Assembly (NCBI GenBank): GCA_016490735.1
Contig: JAEMWC010001111.1
Coordinates: 107,501-171,500 of the forward strand
Direction of reading: 5' to 3'
DNA length: 64,000 nucleotides
Origin: Pachyseris speciosa
Taxonomy: Eukaryota; Cnidaria; Anthozoa; Scleractinia; Pachyseridae
Positions 13,001 through 24,600 of this stretch are shown one piece after another. The position numbers and the translations under genes were made by a program. The stretch's first letter is position 1, and the number at the start of each line of letters is the position of its first letter. The notes under the pieces are model-generated. The model had not been told where the DNA came from, made no database searches, and was given only the letters and a program-made list of their open reading frames with translations.

Positions 13001-13692
13001 GTATGTGCGGCCCTGACGGGTACGGTTTTTAAGCCGTTTTGGTCTGAAATAGGGTATCGATTTAAACTATTTTGGTTTGAAATCGGATATGGTTTGTGTA
13101 AAATGTTCTTGAGTTGAGTATGTTTTTTTACAAGGCGCTACTTCTTCATCATTAGACGGTAAGACCATCAACAAAAGAGCAACAAAAGCCCTTCTCAAAT
13201 TATGTTTACGCCAAGCGTGTAGGTCTGAAATAGGGTATCAAATTTTTGGTTAGCCCTGAAATAGGGTCTGAAATAGGGTAAGGGTTTCAGGCATCGGGCC
13301 GCACACCCCCACCCAATTTTTCTGGGAGTACCCCCTCCCCCCACGGGGGCGGGGTATATCGCGGGTGTTACCCTCTTTACTTTTACAAAATATAGTTTTC
13401 AAGACAAGATCGAATAACGTTTGTCTTTGTCAATGCCTGGCAATGCCCTACTTTGTATCTATTAATTTACAGAGCTGATCACAAACTTACCAGCGGCAAC
13501 ATTTGTTGTCTTTGCGAGGTTTGGTTCGCTTGTCGGCAGCTTTCCATCTGCGACGTTTTCAATAAAATTTATTCTTCTCTTGTGCTCGTTCAACTCCAGT
13601 TCAACTCTCAAAAATCCAGCGCAGTACAACACGATCGATAAAACAGAAATAACGGAAGCGAAAGAAGGGAAACTCCGCTTCTGAGCGGTCAT
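6464..13692 (-). CDS. CniFL gene 2: type II membrane collagen/3xIg/fibrinogen-domain protein (one frameshift)
   Basis: Four exons: 13692-13491, 10715-10071, 9014-8468 and 7101-6464, all with GT/AG borders and phase-1 junctions. Order: cytosolic tail, membrane anchor (exon 1 residues 13-30), coiled stalk, basic site RKRR, about 19 Gly-X-Y triplets, Ig1, Ig2-Ig3, then a FReD of about 210 residues ending LKFTEMKLRPSS. By family it should be a cell-surface or shed lectin-like recognition protein. In exon 3, near 8881, three Gs stand where genes 3 and 4 have two; this 1-bp insertion shifts the frame in Ig2. All other exons are open, so the gene is either very recently broken or the indel is a sequencing error. 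The nearest upstream gene is the unit 2 coiled-coil gene, about 1.0 kb away. Confidence 0.85.
7102..8467 (-). other. Intron 3 of CniFL gene 2
   Basis: 1366 bp between the Ig2-Ig3 and FReD exons. No RNA gene, repeat array or further exon was recognised; the short open frames here have no conserved counterpart in genes 3 or 4. Confidence 0.6.
8468..9014 (-). CDS. Gene 2 exon 3: Ig2 and Ig3, frameshifted
   Basis: 547 nt, where the homologous exons of genes 3 and 4 are 546 and 543 nt. It reads from ARPLVSLHPGPLYVIEG through the first Ig cysteine (LPTCHVTG) and tryptophan (VVTWSKS). The extra G near 8881 then leads to a stop within a few codons. The other frame continues correctly (ESNNSVLKLLDVRKADSD, YLCTATN) to Ig3 and the GTGAGA donor. 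Confidence 0.85.
9258..9297. repeat. (TTTA)n microsatellite in gene 2 intron 2
   Basis: About nine TTTA units inside intron 2 (9015-10070). Confidence 0.9.
9608..9753. repeat. Exact 73-bp tandem duplication in gene 2 intron 2
   Basis: Two adjacent, essentially identical 73-bp copies, recognisable by 'ctacaacgcgaagtttcg' at 9611 and 9684. The corresponding intron of gene 3 has one diverged copy (about 20384-20455), so the duplication is specific to gene 2. Confidence 0.9.
9936..10010. repeat. (AC)n microsatellite
   Basis: About 36 uninterrupted AC units in intron 2 of gene 2, about 60 bp from the exon 2 donor. Confidence 0.95.
10071..10715 (-). CDS. Gene 2 exon 2: cleavage site, collagen repeat and Ig1
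   Basis: 645 nt, the same length as in gene 4. It follows acceptor CCCAG and starts ELPHYEGHRKRRNADA. The RKRR matches the furin consensus R-X-K/R-R. A cysteine-containing linker (LKPYLCQTEGITC) is followed by perfect Gly-X-Y triplets from [13 protein letters not shown] to GAKGEPGE. Ig1 then follows ([21 protein letters not shown]). Confidence 0.9.
11386..11690. mobile_element. Foldback element with the CTATCTATCAC palindrome, copy 1
   Basis: It contains the near-palindrome around 'actatctatcacataatag' (11625) and a second dyad of 'agctgatgagggcgcag' type at 11415. The same modules occur in opposite orientation at 56603-56895. Non-coding. Confidence 0.6.
12966..13354. mobile_element. MITE of the GGGTACTCCCTTATATGGGC family
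   Basis: Left end 'ggagggtactcccttatatg', right end inverted 'tgggagtaccccctccccc', interior 'ctgaaatagggta' repeats in direct orientation. Related to 3292-4260 and 54851-55359. No clean target duplication was found. Confidence 0.65.
13491..13692 (-). CDS. Gene 2 exon 1: membrane anchor and stalk
   Basis: 202 nt, phase-1 donor GTAAGT. MTAQKRSFPS is a basic cytosolic tail, ASVISVLSIVLYCAGFL the signal anchor, and RVELELNEHKRR the start of the stalk. The same MTAQK start is conserved in genes 3 and 4, which decides the start choice. Confidence 0.85.
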
Positions 13693-14260
13693 TTTGAGCG
13701 ATTTTCGATAACACGGAGCCCTCGAGGCAAGGTTTGTTTTTACTGCTTCAGCTGGTTATGCGATACTGTGATCACGAGACTGGGTAACTTGCCAAGTTTA
13801 TTTGGCAGCTACTGCTCAACATGCCCAAATGAGGCAACTGTCCGATTCGGCCTGTCCGATTACAGGTGTTTGTAATCGGACAGTTTGGACCTAAAGCAGC
13901 CAATTAAGACACAAATAAAGGCAGTTAAGAACCAATCACATTCGAGCATTTTGTTATTGACACAATTATAGGTCTAATAGTATTTTGATAACATTAGGTA
14001 GGGTAAACTTATTTGCAACTTTTCTCAAACAACTTGGCCATACTTTGTTTTCAGCCACCTTATATCCCGGGACGTCAAAGTCAGATTTAATTTTCGCAGG
14101 ATGGTTTCTGTGGTAGGCATAAGATTCAGAAAAGTGAAGATCGAATAAAGCCGACCAGTGAAGTAAGACGTAACTGGTTGTTCCATACAGGAGTACACCC
14201 TTCCAACAAGAAAGTCTGAAATTTTCGTTCTTAGATATGTTGAGGATGCCCAAACGTAAA
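13693..14260 (-). promoter_or_regulatory. Shared 5' flank of CniFL gene 2
   Basis: It carries the 'gatactgtgatcacgagact' block common to all four first exons. A longer stretch (13960-14250, 'ttatatcccgggacgtcaaa') matches 57540-57830 upstream of gene 4. Confidence 0.45.
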
Positions 14261-14723
14261 TCTCTTTCCTTGAATAGGACTAAAACGCGATAGTTGAGAT
14301 TGGATGAATCTCCTTGTTTTGTGCAATTATGTATCTTTGTGTGTCTGTGTCTGTGTCTGTCTGTGCTTATATGTTTTTTTGTAATAACCTATAGATATTA
14401 ATAATTAAATATTATTTAGGGCACTAATTAGTTCTTACTATATCGTGCCCTTCTTCATTCATTTTACCTTGTATTTACTACTAATGTAATTAACATAATC
14501 TGAATGGAGAAAACAATTAAATGAAATGAAAATGAAAGGAAAAATAAGAGCATTGTGATTTTCTCTTTCGAAATCATTCGAAAAAAGTGATCTTGTGTGA
14601 CATCCGAGGTACACACAGTCAGTGACGCAACCTGAGCGTACCAAGTTTCCAAGCGATGCCTCTGTCATAGATTGCAGGCTCACCCATACATGCGCGCCTG
14701 AGCTGCACAACGTACCCTCAAAT

Positions 14724-16453
14724 TCACTGCATTCTACAGTTATTTCCAATGTCCTCGGCATATTGATCAGAAATAAATTTTCTTAGATTTTCCACGTCCA
14801 AACGGAGCTGTTGGACGTCATTTATCTTGGCTTTGATGGGATCAACGTCATCTGATGATTCGCTTGTTTCATTTTCGTATTCGTCGACTGAGGGTGCTGA
14901 AAAACACAACAAAAGAAAGATAACATTTTTCGTCTTCTTCTACCGAGGATGCTGAAAAACGAAACAAAAGGAAGGTAACACGTCGAGTGAACTGTTTTTT
15001 TTTTTTTTCTTTTCATTGAAGTAATTATAAGGCTGCAGCCACACTTAAGGAATTTTAAAGACATTAGTCCAGACGCTTGGAGGATTCCACGCAGTATTAA
15101 TATTCATGATAGGGCACATTCCATCAAAAAGCAAGGCCCAAGACTTGATAGATGCTATGCATAAAAGCGTAACGAAATTAATTAATTAAGTTTCCTTTTC
15201 AATCCCTCTGAATTTCCTGATTTGCGAAAAGTTATCCTTGTATTATTCCTCGCGGATAGGCCTTTCCACGGATTTTTTTGTTTTTGTTTGTTTTGTTTTG
15301 TTTTGTTTTTTAACTTCAACTTTTTATTTTGACCAGGTAGCGAAACTCTATCGTCACTGCTGGAAATAGCACCTCAAAATTAGTAAAACGGCCAAGTTTG
15401 CGGGTCATATCTTGTAAAATAACGAAAATATGGTCCTACAAAGTCGGGAAATTCTACAGTCGTTTGATTGCTGGGGGCACAAACTTCCAACCCCCCCCCC
15501 CCCCAACCCCTCCCCAGCATACAAACGTCTAAAATTTCCCTACTTAGCGGAGCTGTAACTTTAAGATTTCAAATAGGTAGGATTCCCATACTTTGGTAGT
15601 TTGCTAATTTTTAGGTACAGCTCGTTTTAGCAGTGTCGAAACATTTTCGTTACATGGCCTGCATGAAAAGTTGAAAAACACCGTGGGAAGGTCCGAACAG
15701 TGTTGTAAAACCGCCACGAGACTGTGATATGAGCGGTATATAAATACATTACCATTACCGTCTGTTTGCGAATCAGTTAAAAGTGGTTACACTTTATCTG
15801 TTAAGTCGACCGAATAACGTGCAAGCATCACGGAAACTGAACTCACATCTGAGACCAAGCAGAATAGACATGTCGGGATCTTTGCCTTCCTTTCTTTCGC
15901 GACAAACTTGAACCACGGCTTTGAGCTCAGACGTGTAGTCTGACAGCTGCGATTACAAACAAACACAGAGTTATGATGTACTTAACCCCAAAAGTCCCAA
16001 TATCACAAAGCGTATCGTCGTCACTGTTTTCTACATGGTTTTCACCTCACTAGTAGGGGGACATTGCTTAAACATTGACGCGATTTAACCTTTCGTTGTA
16101 AAATCTTAAAATCTGTCATCCCCCCACCCCCACCCCCCAAAAAAACATTACTCATGAATACGGACGGATCAAAATACTAAATTTCGCCATTTTATGATTA
16201 AACGCGGAGAAAATTAATGAGCAACGTTCTAACCGCCAAAATGTACACTGAAGCAAGTACGCAAAAGCAGGGAATAAAGACAGTTCGCTATGCTATTAGT
16301 GAAATATTTTGATTCAGTCCGTCAACTCCAAAGAACAACAAAATAACAATGGATCTGTTAGGGAAGGTGCTGCTTGTTTTAGGTAATTCTCACCTCTTTC
16401 CACAGCTTTCTATGCGTTTCTAATTTCTTCTATTTTGAGCTAAGCTTTCTAAG
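14724..16453 (-). pseudogene. Unit 2 coiled-coil gene, truncated and interrupted
   Basis: Three exons are recognisable by comparison with units 3 and 4: 16453-16394, 15946-15847 and 14896-14724. The products are a lysine/leucine-rich helix (RKLSSK ... THRKLWKE), LSDYTSELKAVVQVCRERK followed by EGKDPDMSILLGLR, and PSVDEYENETSESSDDVD to LRKFISDQYAEDIGNNCRMQ. The first of these has an in-frame TAG and three extra bases. The upstream exons (ITAHNQDLLEEN and earlier) are absent, because similarity to unit 3 stops near 16530. Splice phases agree (0, 0, 1). The C-terminus is reminiscent, from memory only, of CEP85-type centrosomal coiled coils; this identity is unproven. Confidence 0.6.
14897..15846 (-). 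other. Intron of the unit 2 coiled-coil gene
   Basis: It contains a conserved open stretch around 15060-15130 (minus strand SWALLFDGMC...AWNPPSVWT) that is also open in units 3 and 4. No good splice borders were found, so it is not called an exon. A run of Cs lies near 15490. Confidence 0.4.
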
Positions 16454-16765
16454 CTGTTGTCAAAACGAAAATATATTTATCTAGAAATACTTATTACTGT
16501 TTCTAACATTATTTACAATACCAGATCTACAGGCTACAGGATCTACAGGCCCACCCCCCACCCCCCACCCCCACCCCCTACCCCCACCCACGAAATTTTG
16601 AAAATCTGTATGCTCTGAGGTGCAAGCTCGTGTCGTTCATTATAATGATAATAGTTAACCTGAGTATCTTCTATATGTAGCCTTTAAATGTACTCCCGTC
16701 GGACCCGTCCGACCTTTGTAGCCTCCTGTATAGTGTCTTGACTTAAAGGATTAATAAACATGTAA

Positions 16766-16832
<67 letters not shown>
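16766..16832. repeat. (TGTA)n(TG)n compound microsatellite
   Basis: ATGT units pass into a TG run and return to ATGT. Confidence 0.9.
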
Positions 16833-16833
<1 letters not shown>

Positions 16834-17467
16834 TTTCATTCAAGGTATCGGTTACGTAAGCTATTGTTTTCATGAGTATATCTAGAGAGTATCTATTCAG
16901 TGTCTATTCAATTAATTGTTTCCAAAAAACAATACAAAAGGAGGGTGGCATTCGGTGATATGACTGCAGGTAGAACACCATGGTTTTGGATGACAATCAG
17001 TACGTAATTAATAATGCTGTGAGCCGAAGTAATTATCCATTAAATAATTCATACTGGAAACTAATCTTGTAAGATCAAGCAGTCAGGGAGTAAACCCAAC
17101 TTAAAAAAGGCATTCTACACAAACTTGAAGGCGCAATTAAGAAACTACTTCCTTCTTTCATCACTGGTTTGGATTTTAGGATGTAGCCTTTTACCTTGTT
17201 ATCACATATGGGAGAGTTATACAGGCCCGTAAAAGGGGGGGGGGGGGGGAGGGGTGTCGGGTGCGTGCGCATCCGCCAACGCGCCGCGAAAGTCGGTTTA
17301 CTAGATAATGGTGATTAAAAAGAAAGTAAGTTATTACAAGAAAGCTAAACACAATTAATTACTGTAGTACTTGCATCCTGACTCGCTTATTGTGTAGTTT
17401 GAAATGAAACCCAATTTCCCCCCACCCGAGCCAATTTATTGAACCGTTTTCATTTTATGTCCTCTAT

Positions 17468-17700
17468 GTGATCCCCTGCTATGTCGATACTGTTAAGTTG
17501 CTGGAAGACTATTTCGGATACAGGACGAAGCCAAAAGAAGAAAGACCCAATACTGCTACAAAAGCCTCGAGGGATTTGTACCCAAATCTTTACGTCCTCT
17601 TGAAGATTTGTTGCACAATTCCAGCCACAAGCTGCGAATGGGAAAGGAGCTACACTCTTACAACATCGCTCAAGCAAGGCTCTCTTCTCTTGCCTTAATG
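17468..17700 (+). pseudogene. hAT transposase C-terminal fragment
   Basis: The plus-strand frame reads DLYPNLYVLLKICCTIPATSCEWERSY, the dimerisation-region signature of hAT transposases (a YPN...L..C..PATSCE.ERS pattern). Only about 75 residues remain. There is no catalytic core and no terminal repeats were found nearby. Confidence 0.7.
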
Positions 17701-18063
17701 CCAAGTGGTACATTTGTTTGCCCAGAAACATTTAAGAAGGCTTTAGCTTGGAAAACTAATCAACGATAAAACACAAACTCCATTTCGACCAAGAAATTTG
17801 TCTTAAGTATTGACGTTTTTACGTTTGATATTGACTGTCTGATTTTCTATGTAACGTCCTTCAAAGTGCATAAAATGAAGTCTTCAACAGGCAAATTTTT
17901 CAAAATTTTCAATACCCCCCCACCCTCCAGTTGGGCCTGATTATTGAACATTTCCATGCAGTAAAAAGATATATACTAAATAAAAATTCAATAAACCAGA
18001 GATGATGAATAAATTATGTTACATCCGCAACAGATTTACTCTGTAAATTGTGCTTTTTCTTTT

Positions 18064-18686
18064 CTACGATGACGGCCTCAGTTTCATTTCAGTGAATTTC
18101 ATTGAAAGATCATGTCTGAAGTGATACCAAAATGTTCCTCGCCAATCACGTTTTACTCCCAGGTATTTTCCGTTTAGATTGGAGTGGTCGCAACCGTCGT
18201 ACCACCAGGCAAAGGTCCTTTCCACAGCACAGTTTACACTGCTCCTGTCATTATCTCTATCTTTTGTGCTAAACGCCATGTTTTTATGATATGCTAACGA
18301 ATCTCCCGCTGTCCCTGAATATAAACCCACTTCAAGTCGATACTGCGCTTGCTCATCAGCAATGTTGAACCTACCATATTTAGCATACGCTCTAACTCCG
18401 TTCCAGTCATCCAGCTCTACTCGCAGAGAGCTGGCTCTAGAGGCCGTCAGTCTGTGGATCTTGTCGTTTCCTAACCAGAACTCAGCCGTCAGCTGACCAA
18501 AGCCTGATTTGTAATCGTTCCACCCCCGATAGAAGTCTACCGAGCCATTTTGTCTTCTTTGAAACACGGTCCATCCTCCACCGTCAGTGCGCATGTCACA
18601 ATAGACAGAGAAGGATCCTTTACCGTCTTGGTTCACAGAGTACACTCCACTCTGAGTGTGGCCTAAATTCAAAAGATCTGAACAAT
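18064..18686 (-). CDS. Gene 3 exon 4: fibrinogen-related domain
   Basis: 623 nt, stop TAG at 18064. It begins DCSDLLNLGHTQSGVY. The calcium-site run is DRDNDRSSVNC. The variable patches are LAYHKN, AVERTFAWWYDGCDHS and GVKRDWRGTFWYHFRHD. The first two-thirds is almost the same as in genes 2 and 4. Confidence 0.9.
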
Positions 18687-21600
18687 CTGAAACAAAACCA
18701 AGAGTCTGTCGTTAAAACAACATGTCAATAAACTCTCCAAGCAAAGAGATACATTTCATATAGTGGACTACGGGACACACTCCTTTTTGTGTTTAGGTTT
18801 GAGGATATGTTTGAATTTAAAAACGGATAACAATATCAGATTTAACCGCCTCCTGTGCTATCGTAAACAGGAGGAATTTATCAATCCATGTACTCTCTGG
18901 TGACTATTTATTTGATTTAATCAGTGAATTTGCGGTGATGTTAATACGACTGCGTAAAATGAGATTTTCATTGCCATTTCCAGGTGACTTCCAGCCATTT
19001 CCTTCTTATGATATGTTTGTAAAATATTGCCAAGTGGTGGGGCATAGTACACCTGATGTGCGCCAAAATTTGTCTTGGCCTTTTCTTGAGGCTTTTAGCG
19101 AAGTTACGCGTTGTTTCGGTCGCATAGAAATTGCAGGCGAAGCACGTGGGGAACCACATACTAACACCGAAAAATTGCCGGACATTTATAATGTCGACCA
19201 ATCAAAGTGTTCTTAGGGATCTTTTTGCTCACATCATACATGCAATGCTGCTTTCATCTAAGATCAAAATCATCAAAACGTATCACTGTGAAGCCGTGGC
19301 CAGTATTAAATATAGGTTAGACTGAAAATTTCGCCGCGGCTGTTTGATTTACCTGAATCTACTTCTAACGCAATTTTAGCACAATTTCTCGGCGATTTGA
19401 TCGCAATTTGTTCAGTTATTATGATGGTCCTCAAACAAACGTTTGTGATGAACTACCACACGCTCACCCTCATACCAACAAAACTGCAATCAATTCGCCG
19501 AAAAATCCTACCAGAACAGGCCGGATTTAACGTGTACGCTCAATTTTTGAACAACATTGGAAACTTAAATTACCTCTTGGTTGATGAACCTCAACGTAGG
19601 TCCCAATTTCTGCGGCAAATACTCCATCACTCTTTGCAACACAAATGTAATTCCCTGCATCCTCGTTTCTGACGTCCCTGATAAATAAAGTTCCATTGAT
19701 CTGCTGACTCCGTCCAACTGGCAGTTGCGCTCCTTGTCGTTTCCAGCTGATGACTGGTTGTGGATCACCAGTAGCGCTACAGTTTAAAGTGAAATTTCCA
19801 CCAATGATGGCAACATCTTTCGAAGGCGGCTTAACGGTGAAACGAGGAAGAGTAACCACGACCAATAGAGTTTTCTGTACAGCGCTTCCTAACAGATTAG
19901 TCCCAGTGCAAAGATAGTTGTCAGAATCAGCTTTACGAACATTAAGTAGTTTTAGGACGCTGTTGTTACTCTCCACCCTCCCCTGCGGCAGTTGACCAAA
20001 CGACTTGCTCCACGTAACTAGCGGTGTCGGATAACCAGTCACGTGACAAGTTGGTAGAACGACGTTGCTCCCTTCAATCACGTACAGCGGTCCCGGATGA
20101 AGAGAAACAAATGGCCGCGCTACAACAGAATTGGAAACATTCTATAATTTATTTCCATCATATATACATATTGCGCGGGAATTACTGTTTAAAATTGTTC
20201 GAGCTATTTTTCGTGACAAAGTGTTTCCCTCAGAGATCAGCCCATACCTTTTTATTTATTTATTTTTTGTTTTCAGCCAAGCAGTGCCTATCACCGGGAA
20301 AAGCGAAGTACCGGCTGTGGCTTGGGACCATTGATATCGGCCTCAGGTTTTCCCTCTTAAATTTGATGTCCTTCAGACAAGAAAACTAGAAAGCAAAGTT
20401 TCGTTTTGTAAACCCTGTTTATCTCATAAACATTAAACATCTGTGCAGGTAACAAACACTTGAGCTCATAGTTGTTAATCGTATTTTCTTGGAATCTCCG
20501 GTAAAAAGATTTCCAAGCTCAGCTGCTCTAAAGAGTGTTGCAGAGAGATCGTGGTAACGATCAATTTTAGGCGTTTGAAGTTGTTTTGTCTGAAACTGTT
20601 TTTGTTATCCATTTTAGGTGTATGTTATGACGCACAAAGAAGAAAATATTATTATTTCAAACGAAAGAACTCAATTTGAACACTTACCATTAACTACCAA
20701 TTGAGTCACTGCCACACTTTTTCCCAGTATGTTTGTCGCTGAACACTGATAAACGCCTGATTCACTTCCTTTTACATTTGGTAAGCGCAATCTTCCTCCT
20801 GAAACCGCTGCCAGGTTTGTTTCTGATTCACGGTTCATTTTACTCCACACTACTACGGGCTCAGGATTACCCGTGACTGAACACTGAAACGAGGCTGATC
20901 CACTTTCATTAACTGTCAACTTTGTAGGAGAGACATCAACAATAGGAGCTGAAATCGATTCGCCAGGCTTCCCTTTAGCACCTGGCAAACCTGTGAGTCC
21001 CATATCTCCTTTCTGTCCTTTGGGTCCAGCTTCTCCTTGAGGCCCACAGGTCCAATGATGCCTTGCTTGCCACTCTTTCCCGGTGATCCCATGATACCTC
21101 TGTCACCTTTGTCCCCGGTTCTTCCTTTCTGACTTCTTCGTCCCCGGATTCCCTTCTCTCCCTTTAGTCCTGGGGGACCGGGAGGGCCTGGAATACCTGA
21201 CGGGCACGTGGCATCCTTTGACTGACAGAGATACGGCTTCAACTCTGTCAAAAATTTCCTCATTTTTCGCATTGTTACCTCAGTGTTTTCAGCTTCTGTG
21301 ATGTTTTTAACTGCTTCAGCATTTCGCCTTTTTCTTTGCAATTTAAAGATATGAGGCTCTAAAAAGAAATGAGAACAAAATTATATGGTAAAGAAATGAT
21401 CTTTATAAAGCTGTCACGTTTTGCCTCATTATTTAATGCAGCACTTCAAGAAAATCCTGTTCACTTGTATTTTGACGTAAAATGTTGACGTTGACGTTTC
21501 TTTTAGTTCTTATCACGAGGCCGGACGATCACACGAGGCAAGGGATAAGGAAAAAGTAACAATGTCAACTAAGTCCGATTTGTTTTCAGCAGTCCTTCTT

Positions 21601-24600
21601 TTTCTACTCTCCTGCTAGAAACGGTGAGGAGACCAGGTGCTTAGACAAATGAAATGTGCACAGCGGTAGACGCAAAGAATCACTATTTAAAGCGTGCAAG
21701 ACGCACAGGAAACCCCATTGAGGATTAAGTCCGTATTAAGCCAATACAGATCATTGGCAAAAAGCACCAGTTAGAAATAAACCACAAACAGCGGAGATAA
21801 ACATTGTAAAGGAACGGATTATATATAGACTTGACGTTTCGTATGCTATATAGGCATCATAGTTTACATTTTAAAAAGTGTAAAGATAGTTTTTCTTAAT
21901 CTCGGTTCCAGACCCCGAAATTAAAAGTATGTAAGTAACATATCAAAAATAGGTAGCGCCACGGCTACATGTGTGGGATACCAAAGTGCTGTATTCAAAA
22001 AGCTAACACCTGATCGAGCAGATTTATTATAGGTATGAATAATTAACTCAGGGTGAAAAGACCTGAAAAGTCTATTCATGTCAGCTTAGGCCTATTTCCA
22101 AACTTCTTGCTACTGCCATGCCGAACTCAAATGAATTTGACCCGGAGTGGCACGACTATAGGGCAGCACTAATTTTAATTCAGTGGCAACAAATTCAACC
22201 TGCCGAATTTAATTCTCGAATTTGAATAGTTCGGCACGACAATAGCGCGACCTTTGGAATAGGCCTTAGCTAGCTGTAATCAACGCCTGTTGAGGTCACT
22301 GAACAAGAGGCCGTTTTGGCCTTCACTCGGCATTCATTCACCTACACGGTTGTAATATTATCATAAAGTTTATACTAGGCATAATGACAGAAAAAGAACA
22401 GTTTGATACCGCAAAATTACGTGGTTCGAAACAAAATATTCGGTTCTCTTTAAAGCTGAATTTGTCCACTTTATGGAAAAATTTGTTGTTGCAATCATCT
22501 GACAAACAAAGCGAGAATGTGGAACGCGGCAAATTGCTAATTTGAACACGCTTTATCGAGGTCGATTCCTCTGATCTTGAGGGAATAGAATTACATCATG
22601 ATTGTCGGTTCATAACTTTATCTATTTTAACGCTAGAAACATAATTTTCGCTTCCCCTTAAAGCTGAAATTGTCCATGTTATAGGAAAATAATTGTTGAT
22701 TCCGTTATTTGATAAACAAAGCGAAAATTTCGAACGGGGCAATTCGCAATTACTCTTGTTTACTAATGCCAATTTCGACACGCTGGATTTGGTGACACGC
22801 AAAAATTTTTAACTCGCCTTTGAAACAGAAATTCGAAATGATTTTCGGTGCTACATGCTGCCAAATTTCCATATTTTACTAGCAAACTTTTGAACGAGGT
22901 TTTAATAAGCCATGAAAAGAGCGCTATGAGACGACAAAATTATCTGAGGCTCTAAAATTTTATAAGTTTGTTATATTAACGCCTCAAAAACAAAAGGTGA
23001 ATCGACGAATAATCCAGCAAGCGGTATTCTTGTTGTTTTGAAAAATTTACATAACTTCAAAAACAACTGACGCGTGATGTGATGCCTGCGTGACTCTCCG
23101 TTTCTGTTTTTTTAGCGCTTGCACAGAAACGCCGGAAGTGAGCTTTGTGGATGAAACTCGACGACGAAAAAGAAGAACGGACGGTATTTTTAACCTCGGG
23201 CGCTCTACGAAGCCCGAGTAATAAGGTCACTGATGAGTGGAAAAAACAGTAAAATTACTTTACATCTAAACGCAGGCTACCCTGTGTAATTCAACCAAAT
23301 ATTTGCTCAGATGCAGCGAACATCATAACATGCTTTCACCTTTCGCCTTTTCAACTTCGCTCGGTTCGTTGATAATTACAGACACAGTAATTGCCAGCAG
23401 TTACCACAACCAGATGGCATTTTCATCTCGAGAAAGACTTGCTTTTAATCGCTCACTTTGCCTTACCGTTTGTTTTTGTTACCAAATAATTTAGAATTTT
23501 ATCACAAAGCTTAGAAAAACATTCAATAAGCACATTGCTGTTCTGCTTTCATTTGAATGGCAATGTGAAATGAGCTCAAAAACGTCTTTCTTGTTCGCCT
23601 TAGAATGAGCGTTATTAGTTAATGTTACAGTAACATCGTCACAAAAAGGCTGGCCGAAGAAATCTCGAAAGATCGAAGAGCCATCGTGGTAACAAACATG
23701 GTCGACTGAAATATGATACCTCCGGTTGCCTAGCCCATGACATAAATTTTACACCCGATAAAATATTTTCTAGGGCTTTCTGTAAGAATTCCGTTCGATA
23801 AATCAAGGCCGCTGTTGAAGTACGTGATAAGAATTGTATTTGACTTCAATGAAAATAAATGTGTTTATATTTTATAAAAGCCTTTCATCAGAAAGAGCGA
23901 AAAGTATCGCGAAAATGTGGTTTATTTCTCTCCGGATCTACTGTTATAGGCTGTAACCAGTCAAACGCCAGTTGACAATTGTCACTGACCACTTTTCAGC
24001 GATCAGATTTCGTTCCCAGTCGACAGCATCGGTGTATCCAGTGAAATGTCGTCGTTCTCATTCAAACAGCTTCGGATAATGGTCGGAATGTTGCATTGTT
24101 ACTTAGCTAGCTAGCTAGCTAGCTCGCTTTTTACAGTGCCGATAGCAATAGTATGGGATACCACAGGTATCCCACACAAAAACGAGTGTGAGCGCAGTTT
24201 CATCAGCGGTTCCAAACACCTAGAAACAAATCAAAGCACGACACCTAAGGCGGGGTGCTTTTATAGTTTCAAGGTGTTTGGAACCCCTGATGAAACAAGA
24301 AGTACGAGTTTTTGATATGACTTCTCAAATGAAACAATACAGAATTATTCAGTGTTAGATTTTTGTCCTTTTCCACAACAAAGTGTTTGCATGCATGATT
24401 CATAAGCGTCCGACCACGAGGGAAGAAGGAATGCAAATTTTGGAGAGTCGAATACGGTCTACGGAGAAGAGAATTTCGTCAAGAAAGCTATCGCCCGTCA
24501 ACGAAGCATACATTACTTGCCAAAATTTTCGGACGTTAAAATTTCGGACATCTAATTTTCGGACACTTTTTGACTCATTTCGGACAAATTTCGGACACTT

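Larger units (their letters stand above)
10716..13490 (-). other. Intron 1 of CniFL gene 2
   Basis: 2.8 kb. The segment 10880-11370 matches intron 1 of genes 1 and 4, and 12100-12960 matches 55560-56470 in gene 4. It contains the foldback element at 11386-11690 and the MITE at 12966-13354. No exon recognised. Confidence 0.65.
16540..18063. other. Intergenic region with low-complexity tracts and a hAT fragment
   Basis: C-rich tract at 16551-16590, TGTA/TG microsatellite at 16766-16832, poly-G tract at 17236-17251, then a hAT transposase remnant. No host gene seen. Confidence 0.6.

Noticed and set aside
14459..14761. Conserved minus-strand frame (TLEITVECSEFEGTLCSS...) also seen near 26.6 and 58.9 kb
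   Set aside because: It overlaps the end of the coiled-coil last exon in another frame. It lies in what should be the 3' UTR, and in unit 4 it is no longer open, so it is a shadow of duplicated sequence.
15060..15180. Possible extra coiled-coil gene exon (SWALLFDGMC...AWNPPSVWT)
   Set aside because: Open in the three units, but no consistent acceptor and donor with matching phase. The flanking exons already join in phase without it.
18935..19216. 93-codon plus-strand open frame in gene 3 intron 3
   Set aside because: No counterpart in the sister introns and no recognisable family.
24107..24124. AGCTAGCT tract considered as a regulatory palindrome
   Set aside because: A plain tetranucleotide repeat with no conserved surroundings.
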